DNA of 45,673 nt from JANPLN01 sp041736155 (GTDB lineage Bacteria; Bdellovibrionota; Bdellovibrionia; Bdellovibrionales; JAGQZY01): contig JBGSUL010000106.1 of the NCBI GenBank assembly GCA_041736155.1, positions 1 to 45,673 on the forward strand. Direction: 5' to 3'. A program made the position numbers and the translations under genes. Below, piece by piece: positions 17,996 to 26,809 of this stretch. Every line of letters starts with the position of its first letter. Within the stretch, counting starts at the first letter, position 1. The notes beneath the pieces were generated by a model, which did no database searches, was not told the DNA's origin, and saw only the letters and a program-made list of their open reading frames with translations.

Positions 17996-19389
17996 GAGAA
18001 GGGGGGCTTTTTAAGTCAAGATCCTGGCGAGCCTCCTCAGGTTTTTATTTTACGATGTTATGTTCCTCTTTTGGCCTCATCCAATTGTGGCGTTTCCCAC
18101 ATATTGTTATGCAAAATGGCGGGGGTGCTTTTCTCTATTTGTATTTTGTTATTGCCGCTATTATTGGTTGCTGTTTTGTTATGGCAGAATTGATGGTGGG
18201 TAAACTTTCGCAAAAAAGTTTATGGTCGGCTTTTGATCGTTGGACCAAAGATTTAATTATTCTACGAACACAAACCACCTTTGCAAAAAAAGTGATTTAC
18301 AGTGTAGTTTGCCGCCTGAGCGAAGCCTCATTGATTGTGAACTTGCTGGTTGTGGCTTATTTTACCGTGATCAGCAGTTGGATCTTGGGATTTCTAACTA
18401 ATTTCTTTTTGCAGCACACACTGCCCGAGTTGGCGATGGTCGAGGGTGACGCCACAGAGGAAAGCTTTCTTTTGCAATATTGTTTTGCTCTCCTCCATTT
18501 GTTGTTTTGTATTATCTGTATTCGTAAAAGTTGGCAAAAACCTCTCGAAGTGATTGGTTATTGTGTTTCCATCATTTTTTTGGCAACCTTATTTTATATT
18601 TGCCAACAATCACTCATGCTTCCCAATTCTGCAGAAGCGATGCGGTTTTTACTCTATCCTGATTTTACTAAAATCACCGCCTCTTCGGTGAGCCAAGCCA
18701 TTGGCCATATGGTGCTGAGTTTGGGACTTGGCACAGGAACTCTTATTTATCTCGGAGGGTATTTTACCCCGCGAAGAGATATCACGGCCGCCGGTACACG
18801 TTTGGTCCTTTTTTCGATCTGTATGTCGGTTCTCTCTGTGCTCATTTTATGTCCGATGGTTCTTGGGGCACCCTATGCCGTTTTTGGTCCGAAGCTGTTG
18901 TTTCAAACCATACCGCAGTTTGTGGAGCAGTTTCATTACGGTAAGATGGTGAATATTTTATTTTATGCTTCTCTTTATTTTGTTTCCCTTGTTGGTACAA
19001 CCGGACTGATGGAAAACTTGGCTGCGAATATCTCAGATCGTTTGCGCTGGCCTTTTATGGGTGCCGTGCGTGCCAGTTTAATCGCCCTGATGTTTCTTGT
19101 GACCATTCCGCTCTTGAGTACGACTGTGTTTAAAAACTTCCGCTGGATGGGGGGCTTGAGTTTATTGGAATCTCTCGACAGCATTTTGGTCAATTTATGT
19201 TTACCGATCCTCGCCTTGAGTGTGGCGGTGGGTGCCACTTTGCTGATTCCTAAAAAGTTTATCACCAATGAGTTTGATGGCACTGACATCAATCAAGAGC
19301 TGAGCCATTTTTATCCGATTTGGAAAGCTGTGATTTGGTGGGTGGCCCCAGGATTGTTGCTTTTTGGATTTGTCTTACGATTTTTCTGA
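17992..19389 (+). CDS. Sodium-dependent transporter, NSS (SNF) family
   Basis: A 465-residue polytopic inner-membrane protein with about 11-12 hydrophobic segments. The first segment has the NSS signature W-R-A-S-S-G-F followed by a glycine-poor helix and QLWRFPHIVMQNGGGAF, which forms the sodium and substrate site in LeuT-like transporters. Members import amino acids or similar compounds with sodium. The GTG start overlaps the der stop by 4 bases (GTGA), so it is the last gene of the iscS-der operon. The substrate cannot be inferred. Only 4 bases separate it from the converging beta-barrel gene, and no terminator is evident. Confidence 0.88.
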   Translation: MREGGLFKSRSWRASSGFYFTMLCSSFGLIQLWRFPHIVMQNGGGAFLYLYFVIAAIIGCCFVMAELMVGKLSQKSLWSAFDRWTKDLIILRTQTTFAKKVIYSVVCRLSEASLIVNLLVVAYFTVISSWILGFLTNFFLQHTLPELAMVEGDATEESFLLQYCFALLHLLFCIICIRKSWQKPLEVIGYCVSIIFLATLFYICQQSLMLPNSAEAMRFLLYPDFTKITASSVSQAIGHMVLSLGLGTGTLIYLGGYFTPRRDITAAGTRLVLFSICMSVLSVLILCPMVLGAPYAVFGPKLLFQTIPQFVEQFHYGKMVNILFYASLYFVSLVGTTGLMENLAANISDRLRWPFMGAVRASLIALMFLVTIPLLSTTVFKNFRWMGGLSLLESLDSILVNLCLPILALSVAVGATLLIPKKFITNEFDGTDINQELSHFYPIWKAVIWWVAPGLLLFGFVLRFF

Positions 19390-19393
19390 GTTC

Positions 19394-20143
19394 TTAAAAA
19401 TTGATTCCCAGAACCAAAACACTCGTGATGTAGTCGCCGCGCAGATAAATTCCCGTGGGATCAGGCACGCCCGATCCGCCTGAGTAGAGCTCCATATTTT
19501 CATCAGAAAACTTCACGTAATGATAGACAGCTTGAATGCCCAAATACATTTTATTGCGCGCGATGGGAATTTCCAATCCAGCGCCAATATCCAGACCTGT
19601 CGGGCTACTTTTGGCCACAGAGCTTTGGCCACCCAGTGTGATGGTGCGATCATGCATACTAAAACCGCCAATCACATAAGGGTTCAGGGACGCAAAGCCA
19701 CGAGTGATATTTTCGGTATTAAAGTAATACTTCATGTTTATGGAAATAGTGGTGAGGGCCGTATTGCCGGAAAAGCCGTTGTAGGGACCGGCAGCCGTGG
19801 AGCCTGGCGGTACCATAAAGTCGTGATCGCTGCGCATATAACTAATTTGCAAAGCGGTACGAATATCAAAGAAGTAAGCAAAATAAACACCGTATCCGAG
19901 AGCCATATCGTTGTAGGCCCCAAGTTCTTGAGTAAAGATACGGGGACCAAAGAGAAGAGCCATATTAAAAAAACGACCATTCTTAAAAAAATGGATATCG
20001 GCCTCTTCGTCAGCAGAGGCTTCAAATTCACTGTAATCAGCAAAAGGATCGTAGGCGTCGTCGCCAGTGATATCGTTTTCACCGTTTTGCGCGTACGTGC
20101 TAAGTGTAGTAAAAACTATCAGACAAATCAGGAGTTTTCTCAT
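19394..20143 (-). CDS. Outer-membrane beta-barrel protein
   Basis: 249 residues with a signal peptide (MRKLLICLIVFTTLSTYA) followed by an acidic linker (DDAYDPFADYSEFEASADEE) and alternating hydrophobic strands ending in a C-terminal phenylalanine (SVLVLGINF), the usual barrel-assembly signal. Strands such as NPYVIGGFSMHD and MYLGIQAVYHYVKF look like small OmpW/OmpA-type 8-strand barrels. No specific family can be named. It is transcribed divergently from the serine-hydrolase gene, across the palindromic region at 20187-20358. Confidence 0.75.
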   Translation of the reverse strand: MRKLLICLIVFTTLSTYAQNGENDITGDDAYDPFADYSEFEASADEEADIHFFKNGRFFNMALLFGPRIFTQELGAYNDMALGYGVYFAYFFDIRTALQISYMRSDHDFMVPPGSTAAGPYNGFSGNTALTTISINMKYYFNTENITRGFASLNPYVIGGFSMHDRTITLGGQSSVAKSSPTGLDIGAGLEIPIARNKMYLGIQAVYHYVKFSDENMELYSGGSGVPDPTGIYLRGDYITSVLVLGINF

Positions 20144-20186
20144 TCTTAAAACCTCATCAGGCCTATCGGTGTTTCACTTTAGAAAG

Positions 20187-20358
20187 TTGAGACATGAGTG
20201 TCTCAAGGTGAGGCGTTTTTCGGCAAGGCTTCTTTTTAAAAACACCTCAAAAAGCCTCGGACAGTCCTCGCTTTGCTGCGGAACTCGTTTTTTGAGGTGT
20301 TTTTAAAAAGAAGCCTTGCCGAAAAAGACACGTCTCCTTTTCGTTTGGTTTTGAGACA
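20187..20358. repeat. Large nested palindrome (38-bp perfect inverted repeat plus 8-mers)
   Basis: A perfect 38-bp inverted repeat (20216-20253 and 20289-20326) encloses a 35-base loop. Around it, TTGAGACA 20187-20194 and TGTCTCAA 20199-20206 form a perfect hairpin with a 4-base loop; TTGAGACA recurs at 20351-20358 and can pair with the same TGTCTCAA to extend the large stem, so two folds compete. The element sits between two divergent genes. It may be a MITE-like or REP-type element, or a regulatory or terminator structure. The A-runs next to the 38-bp stem do not make it a standard terminator. Confidence 0.7.
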
Positions 20359-20426
20359 TTCTGGGCGTTTTTGTCTTTGGTGTTTCGGAAGGAAGGGGCA
20401 TAATAGGAGGAGGTCCAGGGGGATTT

Positions 20427-21743
20427 ATGGCTCAGTATCGTTGGTGGAAATTTGTTGTGGTTTTGTTGCCACTTCTTTTTGTGCAGTTTTGGTTTGTAAA
20501 TTGTGGGAGCAGTGGGTCTTCACAATCCGTGGCGAGTAACGATGACGACAACAACAACAACAACAACAATAATAATAACGACGCGGCCTGCACCTCCAGT
20601 TTGGAAGCGGAAATGAGCAAAGCGTTTATGGACGTCCCTACGACGGAAAGTTTTTATGTGGAACTTCGTCGGCCTTCTGACAATCGGGTGTTTCGTTATA
20701 GTCGAACAGCGACGGGGAAAGCGGCTGTCCTGGAAAGTTCCATGTTGCAATCGGCGTCGACGGCGAAAATGATTTCGGCGGCGGTCATTCTGGATGTGAT
20801 TTCCAACCCAAGCAATTATCCAGGTGCGGGTAAGGTCGGCGGAAGTACGCTGACTTTAGACTCTCCCATTCGTAATTTTTTGCCTATGGGTTCGGGAACG
20901 GCTTGGAAAACATCGACCGGAGCCATTACCAACACAAGTCGTTTGTATTCGGTCACGCTTCGCCATTTGCTCAGCTTTACATCAGGCATGTACGCAGAAG
21001 ATGACTGTATTATTTCTAATCTCGACCCGAATCAGTGTATCGTTCTGCTGGTCACGGCGAGTGCCAGTAAGAATACAAATCCCAGCGCACCGCGAACTTT
21101 TTATTACAGCGGTTCGCATCTTTTTGTTGCGGCTCAGGCAGCGGTGAATGCCTCGGGGCTTGCCAATTGGGCCGCTCTCTTTAAACGATTTAAAGAAATC
21201 CACGGCGTATTTCAGAGTCCTGTCGCCGGTGGGAGTTTGACCACCGATGGAGTGGGGGCCTTTTATCCCAGCGCCCTTAAGTCGCCGAATCCGGCAGGGG
21301 CTATGCGCTACAGCGCAGGTGATTATGCGCCTTTTTTACAGAAGTTAGTACAAGCGCAAATTTTGCCTCAAGGCACGCTGGACGAGATGCTGAGTGATCA
21401 GCTCACTCCATTCAACACCGTCATTGCGTATTCACCAATGCAGGATGAAAATGAAGAGTGGCACTACAATCTGGGGAACTGGACAGAATGTCTTGCTCCC
21501 TCATTTAATGCGAGTTGTGTCGTGGATCGTGTCTCCAGCCCAGGAAGTTTTGGCTCGTACCCCTTTATTGATTTTAATCCAACGGGGTCTCAAGACTTCA
21601 TGTATGTAGGTTTTTTAGGCTATGGAGGAACCACCATGGGTGATGGAAAAGTGGGTGTGGCACTTTACCGCTCGGCTCTCGGTGGTGGTGTCCTTGGCAA
21701 AAAGGATTTGGCGCAAAAATGGGCAGCCAGCCAGTGTCTGTAG
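20427..21743 (+). CDS. Beta-lactamase-fold serine hydrolase, exported (class C / PBP-like family)
   Basis: A 438-residue exported protein with the serine beta-lactamase/penicillin-binding fold. The nucleophile motif S-T-A-K is at 111-114, and a second motif YYSGSH takes the place of Y-x-N. Members range from esterases to DD-peptidases, so the substrate is uncertain and resistance is not implied. The signal sequence ends FWFVNC (Cys26), a possible lipidation site with Asn at -1. An Asn run (42-51) encoded by repeated AAC/AAT codons (20550-20579) links anchor and enzyme and could vary in length. AGGGGGATTT precedes the ATG. The C-terminal GGTTMGDGK resembles the H/K-T-G region in position. Confidence 0.78.
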   Translation: MAQYRWWKFVVVLLPLLFVQFWFVNCGSSGSSQSVASNDDDNNNNNNNNNNDAACTSSLEAEMSKAFMDVPTTESFYVELRRPSDNRVFRYSRTATGKAAVLESSMLQSASTAKMISAAVILDVISNPSNYPGAGKVGGSTLTLDSPIRNFLPMGSGTAWKTSTGAITNTSRLYSVTLRHLLSFTSGMYAEDDCIISNLDPNQCIVLLVTASASKNTNPSAPRTFYYSGSHLFVAAQAAVNASGLANWAALFKRFKEIHGVFQSPVAGGSLTTDGVGAFYPSALKSPNPAGAMRYSAGDYAPFLQKLVQAQILPQGTLDEMLSDQLTPFNTVIAYSPMQDENEEWHYNLGNWTECLAPSFNASCVVDRVSSPGSFGSYPFIDFNPTGSQDFMYVGFLGYGGTTMGDGKVGVALYRSALGGGVLGKKDLAQKWAASQCL

Positions 21744-21770
21744 CCAGTTTCTATTCGTAAAACCCCGCAA

Positions 21771-21789
21771 AATAATGCTTAGCGTTATT
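21771..21789 (+). other. Small stem-loop between the hydrolase gene and purM
   Basis: AATAATGC and GCGTTATT pair over 8 bases (one G-T) around TTA, 28 bases after the hydrolase stop. No U run follows, so termination is uncertain. The remaining leader up to purM (21790-21899) shows no purine riboswitch core and no clear operator. Confidence 0.3.
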
Positions 21790-21899
21790 AATGAAAAACC
21801 TCATGAATTTCCATGAAAGTTTTGAATAATACACGCGAAAACTGTAAAACCATTGCGAACAGATAAAAACATTCAACTGCCGCTCACAGGGGAGATGTT

Positions 21900-22886
21900 A
21901 TGGATTATAAGTCCGCAGGGGTCGATGTCGAAAAAGGTGACCAGCTTGTCGACTGGATTCAAGACACCCAAGTCAAAGGCCCACTCGATGATAAATTAAT
22001 TTCGGGTGTCGGCGGTTTCGCCTCGATCATGCGTTTTGATTTTCCCGAATACAAAGAGCCATGCATTGTTAGTTCCACAGACGGAGTCGGAACAAAATTA
22101 AAAATCGCTGTGCACTTTGATGAGTATCGTTTTATCGGCCAAGATTTAGTGGCCATGTGTGTGAACGATCTTGCATGTTGTGGAGCTCGTCCGTTATTTT
22201 TTCTCGATTATTATGCTACTGGAAAATTAGAACTGAACCAAGCGCGTCCCTTTTTAGAAGGCGTGCGCAAAGCCTGTCTCGAGGTCGGCGCGCAACTCAT
22301 TGGGGGCGAGACGGCGGAGATGCCGGGCGTTTATCAAGGGCGCGATTTTGACTGCGCAGGATTTTCCGTCGGCGTTGTGGATCGTCCACAAATTTTAGGT
22401 GCTCAGCGAGTGCGTGAGGGCGATCGCGTTCTCGGTGTTTCCAGTAGCGGTTTTCATAGCAACGGTTTTTCGTTGCTTCGTAAGGTTTTTGAAAAAGATC
22501 TCGATCAATGGAAAAAAGAACTTCTCGAGCCCACCGCCTTGTATTGCAATTTGGTTACAGCGATGATGAAAAAAAATATTCACGCGGTGGCGCATATCAC
22601 AGGCAGTGGTATGGAAAACATTCCGCGCGTGATTCCCGAAGGACTATCGCTGAGTTTGCAAGAATGGGTCTGGCCCGAGCCGTTTAACGAAGTCCAACGT
22701 CGCACGGGGATGACTCGCAAACAAATGCTTGGCACTCTCAACTGTGGCATCGGTTTGGCGGTGATTTGTGCACCTGAGGATGTGGCTGCAGTGGAGAGTT
22801 TAGTGCGAGAGCATAAATTCATCTGTTATGATCTCGGTGTTTTGCAAAAAGGCTCTACACCTCTCTTTTACCCAGGAGAGGTCTGA
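21900..22886 (+). CDS. purM: Phosphoribosylformylglycinamidine cyclo-ligase (AIR synthetase)
   Basis: A 328-residue cytoplasmic enzyme that closes the imidazole ring: FGAM + ATP to AIR. Signatures are AGVDVEKGDQLVD, SSTDGVGTKLKIA, DLVAMCVNDLACCGARPLFFLDYYA and LIGGETAEMPG. AGGGGAG ends 5 bases before the ATG. It opens the purine operon and is followed by purN with an ATG/TGA overlap. PurM belongs to the same ATP-binding superfamily as PurL and SelD; two more members occur in this window. Confidence 0.97.
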   Translation: MDYKSAGVDVEKGDQLVDWIQDTQVKGPLDDKLISGVGGFASIMRFDFPEYKEPCIVSSTDGVGTKLKIAVHFDEYRFIGQDLVAMCVNDLACCGARPLFFLDYYATGKLELNQARPFLEGVRKACLEVGAQLIGGETAEMPGVYQGRDFDCAGFSVGVVDRPQILGAQRVREGDRVLGVSSSGFHSNGFSLLRKVFEKDLDQWKKELLEPTALYCNLVTAMMKKNIHAVAHITGSGMENIPRVIPEGLSLSLQEWVWPEPFNEVQRRTGMTRKQMLGTLNCGIGLAVICAPEDVAAVESLVREHKFICYDLGVLQKGSTPLFYPGEV

Positions 22887-23428
22887 TGAAGCCGCGTTGG
22901 GCCTTCTTTATTTCAGGGCAAGGTTCCAATATGTCAGCGTTGCTGGATCAAAAAGAAAATAGCGAAATCGCGGTGGTCTTTTCATCGTCAGCGGAGGCCG
23001 CGGGTGTTCGCCGCGCTCGCCGAGCAGGTGTTCCGTTTGTCATTCTTGATAAAAAAATTGTGTGGTCCGAAGTTTTGCAAACACTCCAACTCTATCGTGC
23101 GAACCACATCTTTCTTCTCGGGTTTATGAAAATTGTGCCAATGGAATTTTTAGAGCAATGGTCGGGCGTGATCCTCAATGTACATCCCAGTCTTTTGCCA
23201 GAATTTCCTGGACTCAAAAGTATTGAGAGAGCATTTACTGAAAAGAAAAATATCGGCGCCACAGTTCACCATGTGACTGCAGATGTCGACGGCGGAAATA
23301 TTGTTTTGCAAAAAACCGCAGTGCTTTCTTCTCAAATCCCTTCCTTGGATCTTGTCGCCTGTACAGAACGCGTCCATTGGTGTGAGTACGCACTGGTGCG
23401 CCAAGCGGTGGAGCGACGTTATGCATGA
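22886..23428 (+). CDS. purN: Phosphoribosylglycinamide formyltransferase
   Basis: A 180-residue enzyme transferring the formyl group of 10-formyl-tetrahydrofolate to GAR. It shows FFISGQGSNM for phosphate binding, LLGFMKIVP, the catalytic region ILNVHPSLLPEFPGL, and TVHHVTADVDGGNIVLQ with the catalytic aspartate. Slightly shorter than most PurN at the C-terminus. The start overlaps the purM stop (TGATG). Confidence 0.95.
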   Translation: MKPRWAFFISGQGSNMSALLDQKENSEIAVVFSSSAEAAGVRRARRAGVPFVILDKKIVWSEVLQTLQLYRANHIFLLGFMKIVPMEFLEQWSGVILNVHPSLLPEFPGLKSIERAFTEKKNIGATVHHVTADVDGGNIVLQKTAVLSSQIPSLDLVACTERVHWCEYALVRQAVERRYA

Positions 23429-24533
23429 TGTGATTGTTCTCAATGCATTTCATCGTGGAGATTGGTTTATTGATCAGCTCACGGCACAAGGTAAAAACGT
23501 GCACGTTTTTGATTGGTCAGAAAAAATGGGTGAACGTTCCGATGCCGAGATGTTGGGACCTTTTGGCCTTTTCGGTGAAGAAAAAATGAATCCCCAGTTG
23601 GGCGCGTGGCTCAATAAAAATTACGATAAACACCTGCAAAATTCGGGATGGTCGGTGTGGTCGGACTTTGGCACTTTTGAGGCCCAAGGGCCCTTTCGGG
23701 TTCCACAGTATTTTCAAAACGAAAAATGGATCAACCCCATCTTTAAAAATTTTATTTCTAAAATAGATTGGCCGCGCAATTTTTGGGAGACATCGGGCAC
23801 AACAATGAACCCTGTGCATGATTATTGGGTTTTGAAAAGCGCGGGACCCAAAGTGCGCGGAATCAGTTTGCAAGCAGAAGACATTATCTCTTTGCAGATC
23901 CATCGTGAGAATAAATCTATTCATGTTAACGACAAAGTATGGAGCGCGCCGTTTTTTGTTTTCTTTTTAAATTCGTATGAGATGGCACCATTTTTTGACG
24001 AAGGTTTGGCGGCACAAGTCCGTGGTGAGATTTTGCGTCCCCGTTTTTGCTGGCAGCGCTTTCAGGTGAAAATAGAGACAGAGGCTTCTTTACAACAGAT
24101 GCCTGTCCGGTCGTTGTTGGTAGATAAGTCGCAAGATCCTTGGTGGGAAGAGAATTTTCTGGTTCTGCATAAAACTTCGAACGCGGGCGAGTTTGATGTG
24201 TGGTTGAGATCCTATTTTGATTTTCATCAGAACGAAGATTATTTCCACAAAATGTATGATTCCATTGTACCACTTCTGAGAAACAAATTTTCAGCATCAG
24301 CCATACACTGCTTGGAAAAACCCAAAGAACTGACTCATGCCAACTACCAATCCTTATTTCCTATTTACGATTCGGCCACCTGGGAAAAACAATCCTCTTG
24401 GTATGCGGACGGGCTTTTTTATGTGGGCACAGAGAAGGTAAATGATTTTCTTTTTTCCACATACTGGGCGTTACAAAATTTAATTCTGCAAGGTTTAACG
24501 GAAACAAAAAAAGTATCGGAGACGCGTCCATGA
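23421..24533 (+). CDS. Unknown protein embedded in the purine operon, Rossmann/FAD-like
   Basis: 370 residues, not confidently assigned. The N-terminus DVIVLNAFHRGDWFIDQL followed by KNVHVFDW looks like a degenerate Rossmann dinucleotide-binding beta-alpha-beta unit without the usual glycines, and the C-terminal DGLFYVGTEKVND...STYWALQNLI resembles the closing FAD motif of amine-oxidase-type flavoproteins (F-x-G-[DE]). The middle is rich in Trp and Phe. No signal peptide or membrane segment. It overlaps purN by 8 bases (GGTGGAG 7 bases before the ATG) and purB by 4, so it is translated with the purine enzymes. It might be a regulator, a flavoprotein relic or a partner enzyme; function is open. 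Confidence 0.7.
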   Translation: MHDVIVLNAFHRGDWFIDQLTAQGKNVHVFDWSEKMGERSDAEMLGPFGLFGEEKMNPQLGAWLNKNYDKHLQNSGWSVWSDFGTFEAQGPFRVPQYFQNEKWINPIFKNFISKIDWPRNFWETSGTTMNPVHDYWVLKSAGPKVRGISLQAEDIISLQIHRENKSIHVNDKVWSAPFFVFFLNSYEMAPFFDEGLAAQVRGEILRPRFCWQRFQVKIETEASLQQMPVRSLLVDKSQDPWWEENFLVLHKTSNAGEFDVWLRSYFDFHQNEDYFHKMYDSIVPLLRNKFSASAIHCLEKPKELTHANYQSLFPIYDSATWEKQSSWYADGLFYVGTEKVNDFLFSTYWALQNLILQGLTETKKVSETRP

Positions 24534-25840
24534 TTGACCGCTATACACGAAAAGAAATGGGTGAGTTGTGGACGAGTGAGTCCCGTTTTGCCAACATGAT
24601 GCAAGTGGAAGTTGCTGTGGCCTTGGCCCAAGGGGAAATGGGTTTGATTCCACTGGAAGCGGCTCAAAAAATTTCTCAAAAAGCCAGTTTTCAAGTGGAT
24701 CGTATTTTAGAAATCGAAAAAGAAACACGCCACGATGTGATCGCTTTTGTCAGCAATATGGCAGAGAACATAGGTCCAGAGGGGCGCTTTGTTCATTATG
24801 GCCTCACCAGCTCGGATGTCCTAGATACAGCCTTGAGTTTACAAATCCAAAAAGCGGGTGGGGTTCTGACGGAATCTCTTTCGCGCCTTTTGCAAAGTCT
24901 TAAAGCTGTGGCATTAAAATACGAAAATACCATTTGCGCAGGAAGAACTCACGGCATGCATGCAGAGCCGACGACCTTTGGTTATAAAATGGCCGGTTTC
25001 TATTTTGAGTTTCAACGCCATCAAAAGCGTTTAACTCATGCTTTAGAACAAGTGGCCATCGGTAAGCTCAGTGGTGCTGTCGGAACCTATTCTTTTCTCA
25101 CGCCTGAATTTGAAAAAAAGGTCTGTGACCGTCTTGGTTTAAAACCAGAGACCGTGGCCACGCAGGTGATCCCGCGCGATCGCCATGCGGAAGTGATGAC
25201 CGCCATCGCCTTGCTTGGTGGGGGGTTCGAGCGTCTCGCCGTAGAAATTCGCCATCTTCAGCGCAACGAAGTCAATGAAGCGCAAGAAGGTTTTAGTCGC
25301 GGACAAAAAGGCTCCAGTGCTATGCCTCACAAAAAAAATCCTATCGCCGCTGAAAATTTGACGGGTTGTTCTCGTCTGTTGCGTGGGTATGCACTCACAG
25401 CACTGGAAAATATGGCGCTTTGGCACGAGCGGGACATTTCCCATTCTTCCGCTGAACGTGTGATTTTTCCCGACGCTTTTATTCTCGCCGACTACTCCAG
25501 CGATCGTTTGGCCAGTTTGATAGCGCAATTGCAGATCAATGAAGAGCAAATGAAACAGAATATGGATCTCTCGCAAGGACAGTTGTTTAGCTCGCATCTA
25601 TTGCTTCATATCGTCGATCAAGGTGTATCACGAGAAGAGGCCTATAAACTTGTGCAAGCCGCCAGTCATCAGTTGAAACCAGGGGAGCATTTGCAATCCA
25701 CTCTGTTGCAGAATCCCGAAACTCAAAAATATTTTGATGCTACGACAGTGAAGTCTATTTTTTCAGGTGAAAGACATTTAAAAAACACCAAAAGAATTTT
25801 TGCCGCCTTGCGCGCGGAAAAGAATGGGGAGCTCGTATGA
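24530..25840 (+). CDS. purB: Adenylosuccinate lyase
   Basis: A 436-residue fumarase/aspartase-superfamily enzyme that acts twice in purine synthesis, releasing fumarate from SAICAR and from adenylosuccinate. The superfamily signature GSSAMPHKKNPI is intact; TSSDVLDTA and RTHGMHAEPTTFG supply further active-site residues. The start M-I-D-R-Y-T is the normal bacterial short form. It overlaps the unknown gene by 4 bases and purC by 4. Confidence 0.97.
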   Translation: MIDRYTRKEMGELWTSESRFANMMQVEVAVALAQGEMGLIPLEAAQKISQKASFQVDRILEIEKETRHDVIAFVSNMAENIGPEGRFVHYGLTSSDVLDTALSLQIQKAGGVLTESLSRLLQSLKAVALKYENTICAGRTHGMHAEPTTFGYKMAGFYFEFQRHQKRLTHALEQVAIGKLSGAVGTYSFLTPEFEKKVCDRLGLKPETVATQVIPRDRHAEVMTAIALLGGGFERLAVEIRHLQRNEVNEAQEGFSRGQKGSSAMPHKKNPIAAENLTGCSRLLRGYALTALENMALWHERDISHSSAERVIFPDAFILADYSSDRLASLIAQLQINEEQMKQNMDLSQGQLFSSHLLLHIVDQGVSREEAYKLVQAASHQLKPGEHLQSTLLQNPETQKYFDATTVKSIFSGERHLKNTKRIFAALRAEKNGELV

Positions 25841-26574
25841 TGTGGACAAAAACATCACAAATTTACGATGGCAAAGCGAAAACGATTTTTGCTGTAGAGG
25901 GAAACGACGACGTCGTCATCCAAGAGTTTAAAAATCAACTCACGGCATTTAATGCGCTTAAAAAAGAAGAATTAGATGGCAAGGGCGAGCTCAATTGCCT
26001 GATCACCTGTAGCATCTTTGAGTATCTCGAAGTCAAAGGTGTGCCGACCCATTTTGTCGAAAAACTATCGCGAACATCCATTGTGACTAAAAAACTCTCG
26101 ATGATTCCTTTAGAAGTTGTGGTTCGTAATATCATGGCCGGCTCTACAGCCAAAAAGTTGGGAATGGTTGAGGGCACAGCGATGGAAAAACCCTTGGTTG
26201 AGTTTTACTACAAGAAAGATGAGCTAGCGGATCCTTTTATCAGTGATGACCAAGCTCTCTTGTTAAAAACGGTAGATTCGCAAAAAGAACTAGAAGAGTT
26301 AAAGTCGGTGGCTTTGAAGATTAATACGGCGTTGATTTCCTTTTTTCGCGAATGCGGAATCAAGCTTGTCGATTTTAAATTAGAATTTGGCAAAAACGAA
26401 AAAGGCGAAATAGTTCTCGGCGATGAAATCTCTCCCGACAGCTGTCGATTGTGGGACGCGGAAACAGACGAGAAATTAGACAAAGATCGCTTTCGCCGCG
26501 ATTTAGGACAAGTGAAAGAAAAATATCAAGACGTGTGGAATCGAATTCAAAACAAATGGAGTCAGTATGTTTAA
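25837..26574 (+). CDS. purC: SAICAR synthetase
   Basis: A 245-residue ATP-dependent ligase joining aspartate to CAIR. The opening IYDGKAKTIF, the block SMIPLEVVVRN and the metal/ATP region KLEFGKNEKGEIVLGDEISPDSCR identify it. Two adjacent ATGs (25837 and 25840) are possible; the first overlaps the purB stop. Confidence 0.97.
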   Translation: MMWTKTSQIYDGKAKTIFAVEGNDDVVIQEFKNQLTAFNALKKEELDGKGELNCLITCSIFEYLEVKGVPTHFVEKLSRTSIVTKKLSMIPLEVVVRNIMAGSTAKKLGMVEGTAMEKPLVEFYYKKDELADPFISDDQALLLKTVDSQKELEELKSVALKINTALISFFRECGIKLVDFKLEFGKNEKGEIVLGDEISPDSCRLWDAETDEKLDKDRFRRDLGQVKEKYQDVWNRIQNKWSQYV

Positions 26575-26809
26575 AATGGGTGTACGTATTATGCCAAGAG
26601 CCGAAGTCCTCGATACGCAAGGACGCGCCGTAGGTATGACATTAAAATCCAAAGGCTTTCAGGTGGTGGATTGTAAAGTGGGAAAGTTTGTTATTTTACA
26701 ACTCGAAGCCGAGAATGCGAGTCACGCGAAAGCGCAAGCGGTGAAAATTTCCGAAGAGTTATTGTGCAATACATTGATTGAAACTTATCAAGTCGAGGAG
26801 CTTTCGTGA
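26567..26809 (+). CDS. purS: Phosphoribosylformylglycinamidine synthase subunit PurS
   Basis: 80 residues, the small subunit that bridges PurL and PurQ in the three-part FGAM synthase. Sequence M-P-R-A-E-V-L-D-T-Q-G-R-A-V and the ending LLCNTLIETYQVE are typical. GGAG lies 5 bases before the ATG. It overlaps purC by 8 and purQ by 4 bases. Its presence agrees with the small form of PurL downstream. Confidence 0.95.
   Translation: MFKMGVRIMPRAEVLDTQGRAVGMTLKSKGFQVVDCKVGKFVILQLEAENASHAKAQAVKISEELLCNTLIETYQVEELS

Noticed and set aside
21744..21899. Purine riboswitch or PurR-type operator upstream of purM
   Set aside because: The leader lacks the conserved riboswitch loops and three-way junction pattern and has no clear operator palindrome; only a small unrelated stem was found.
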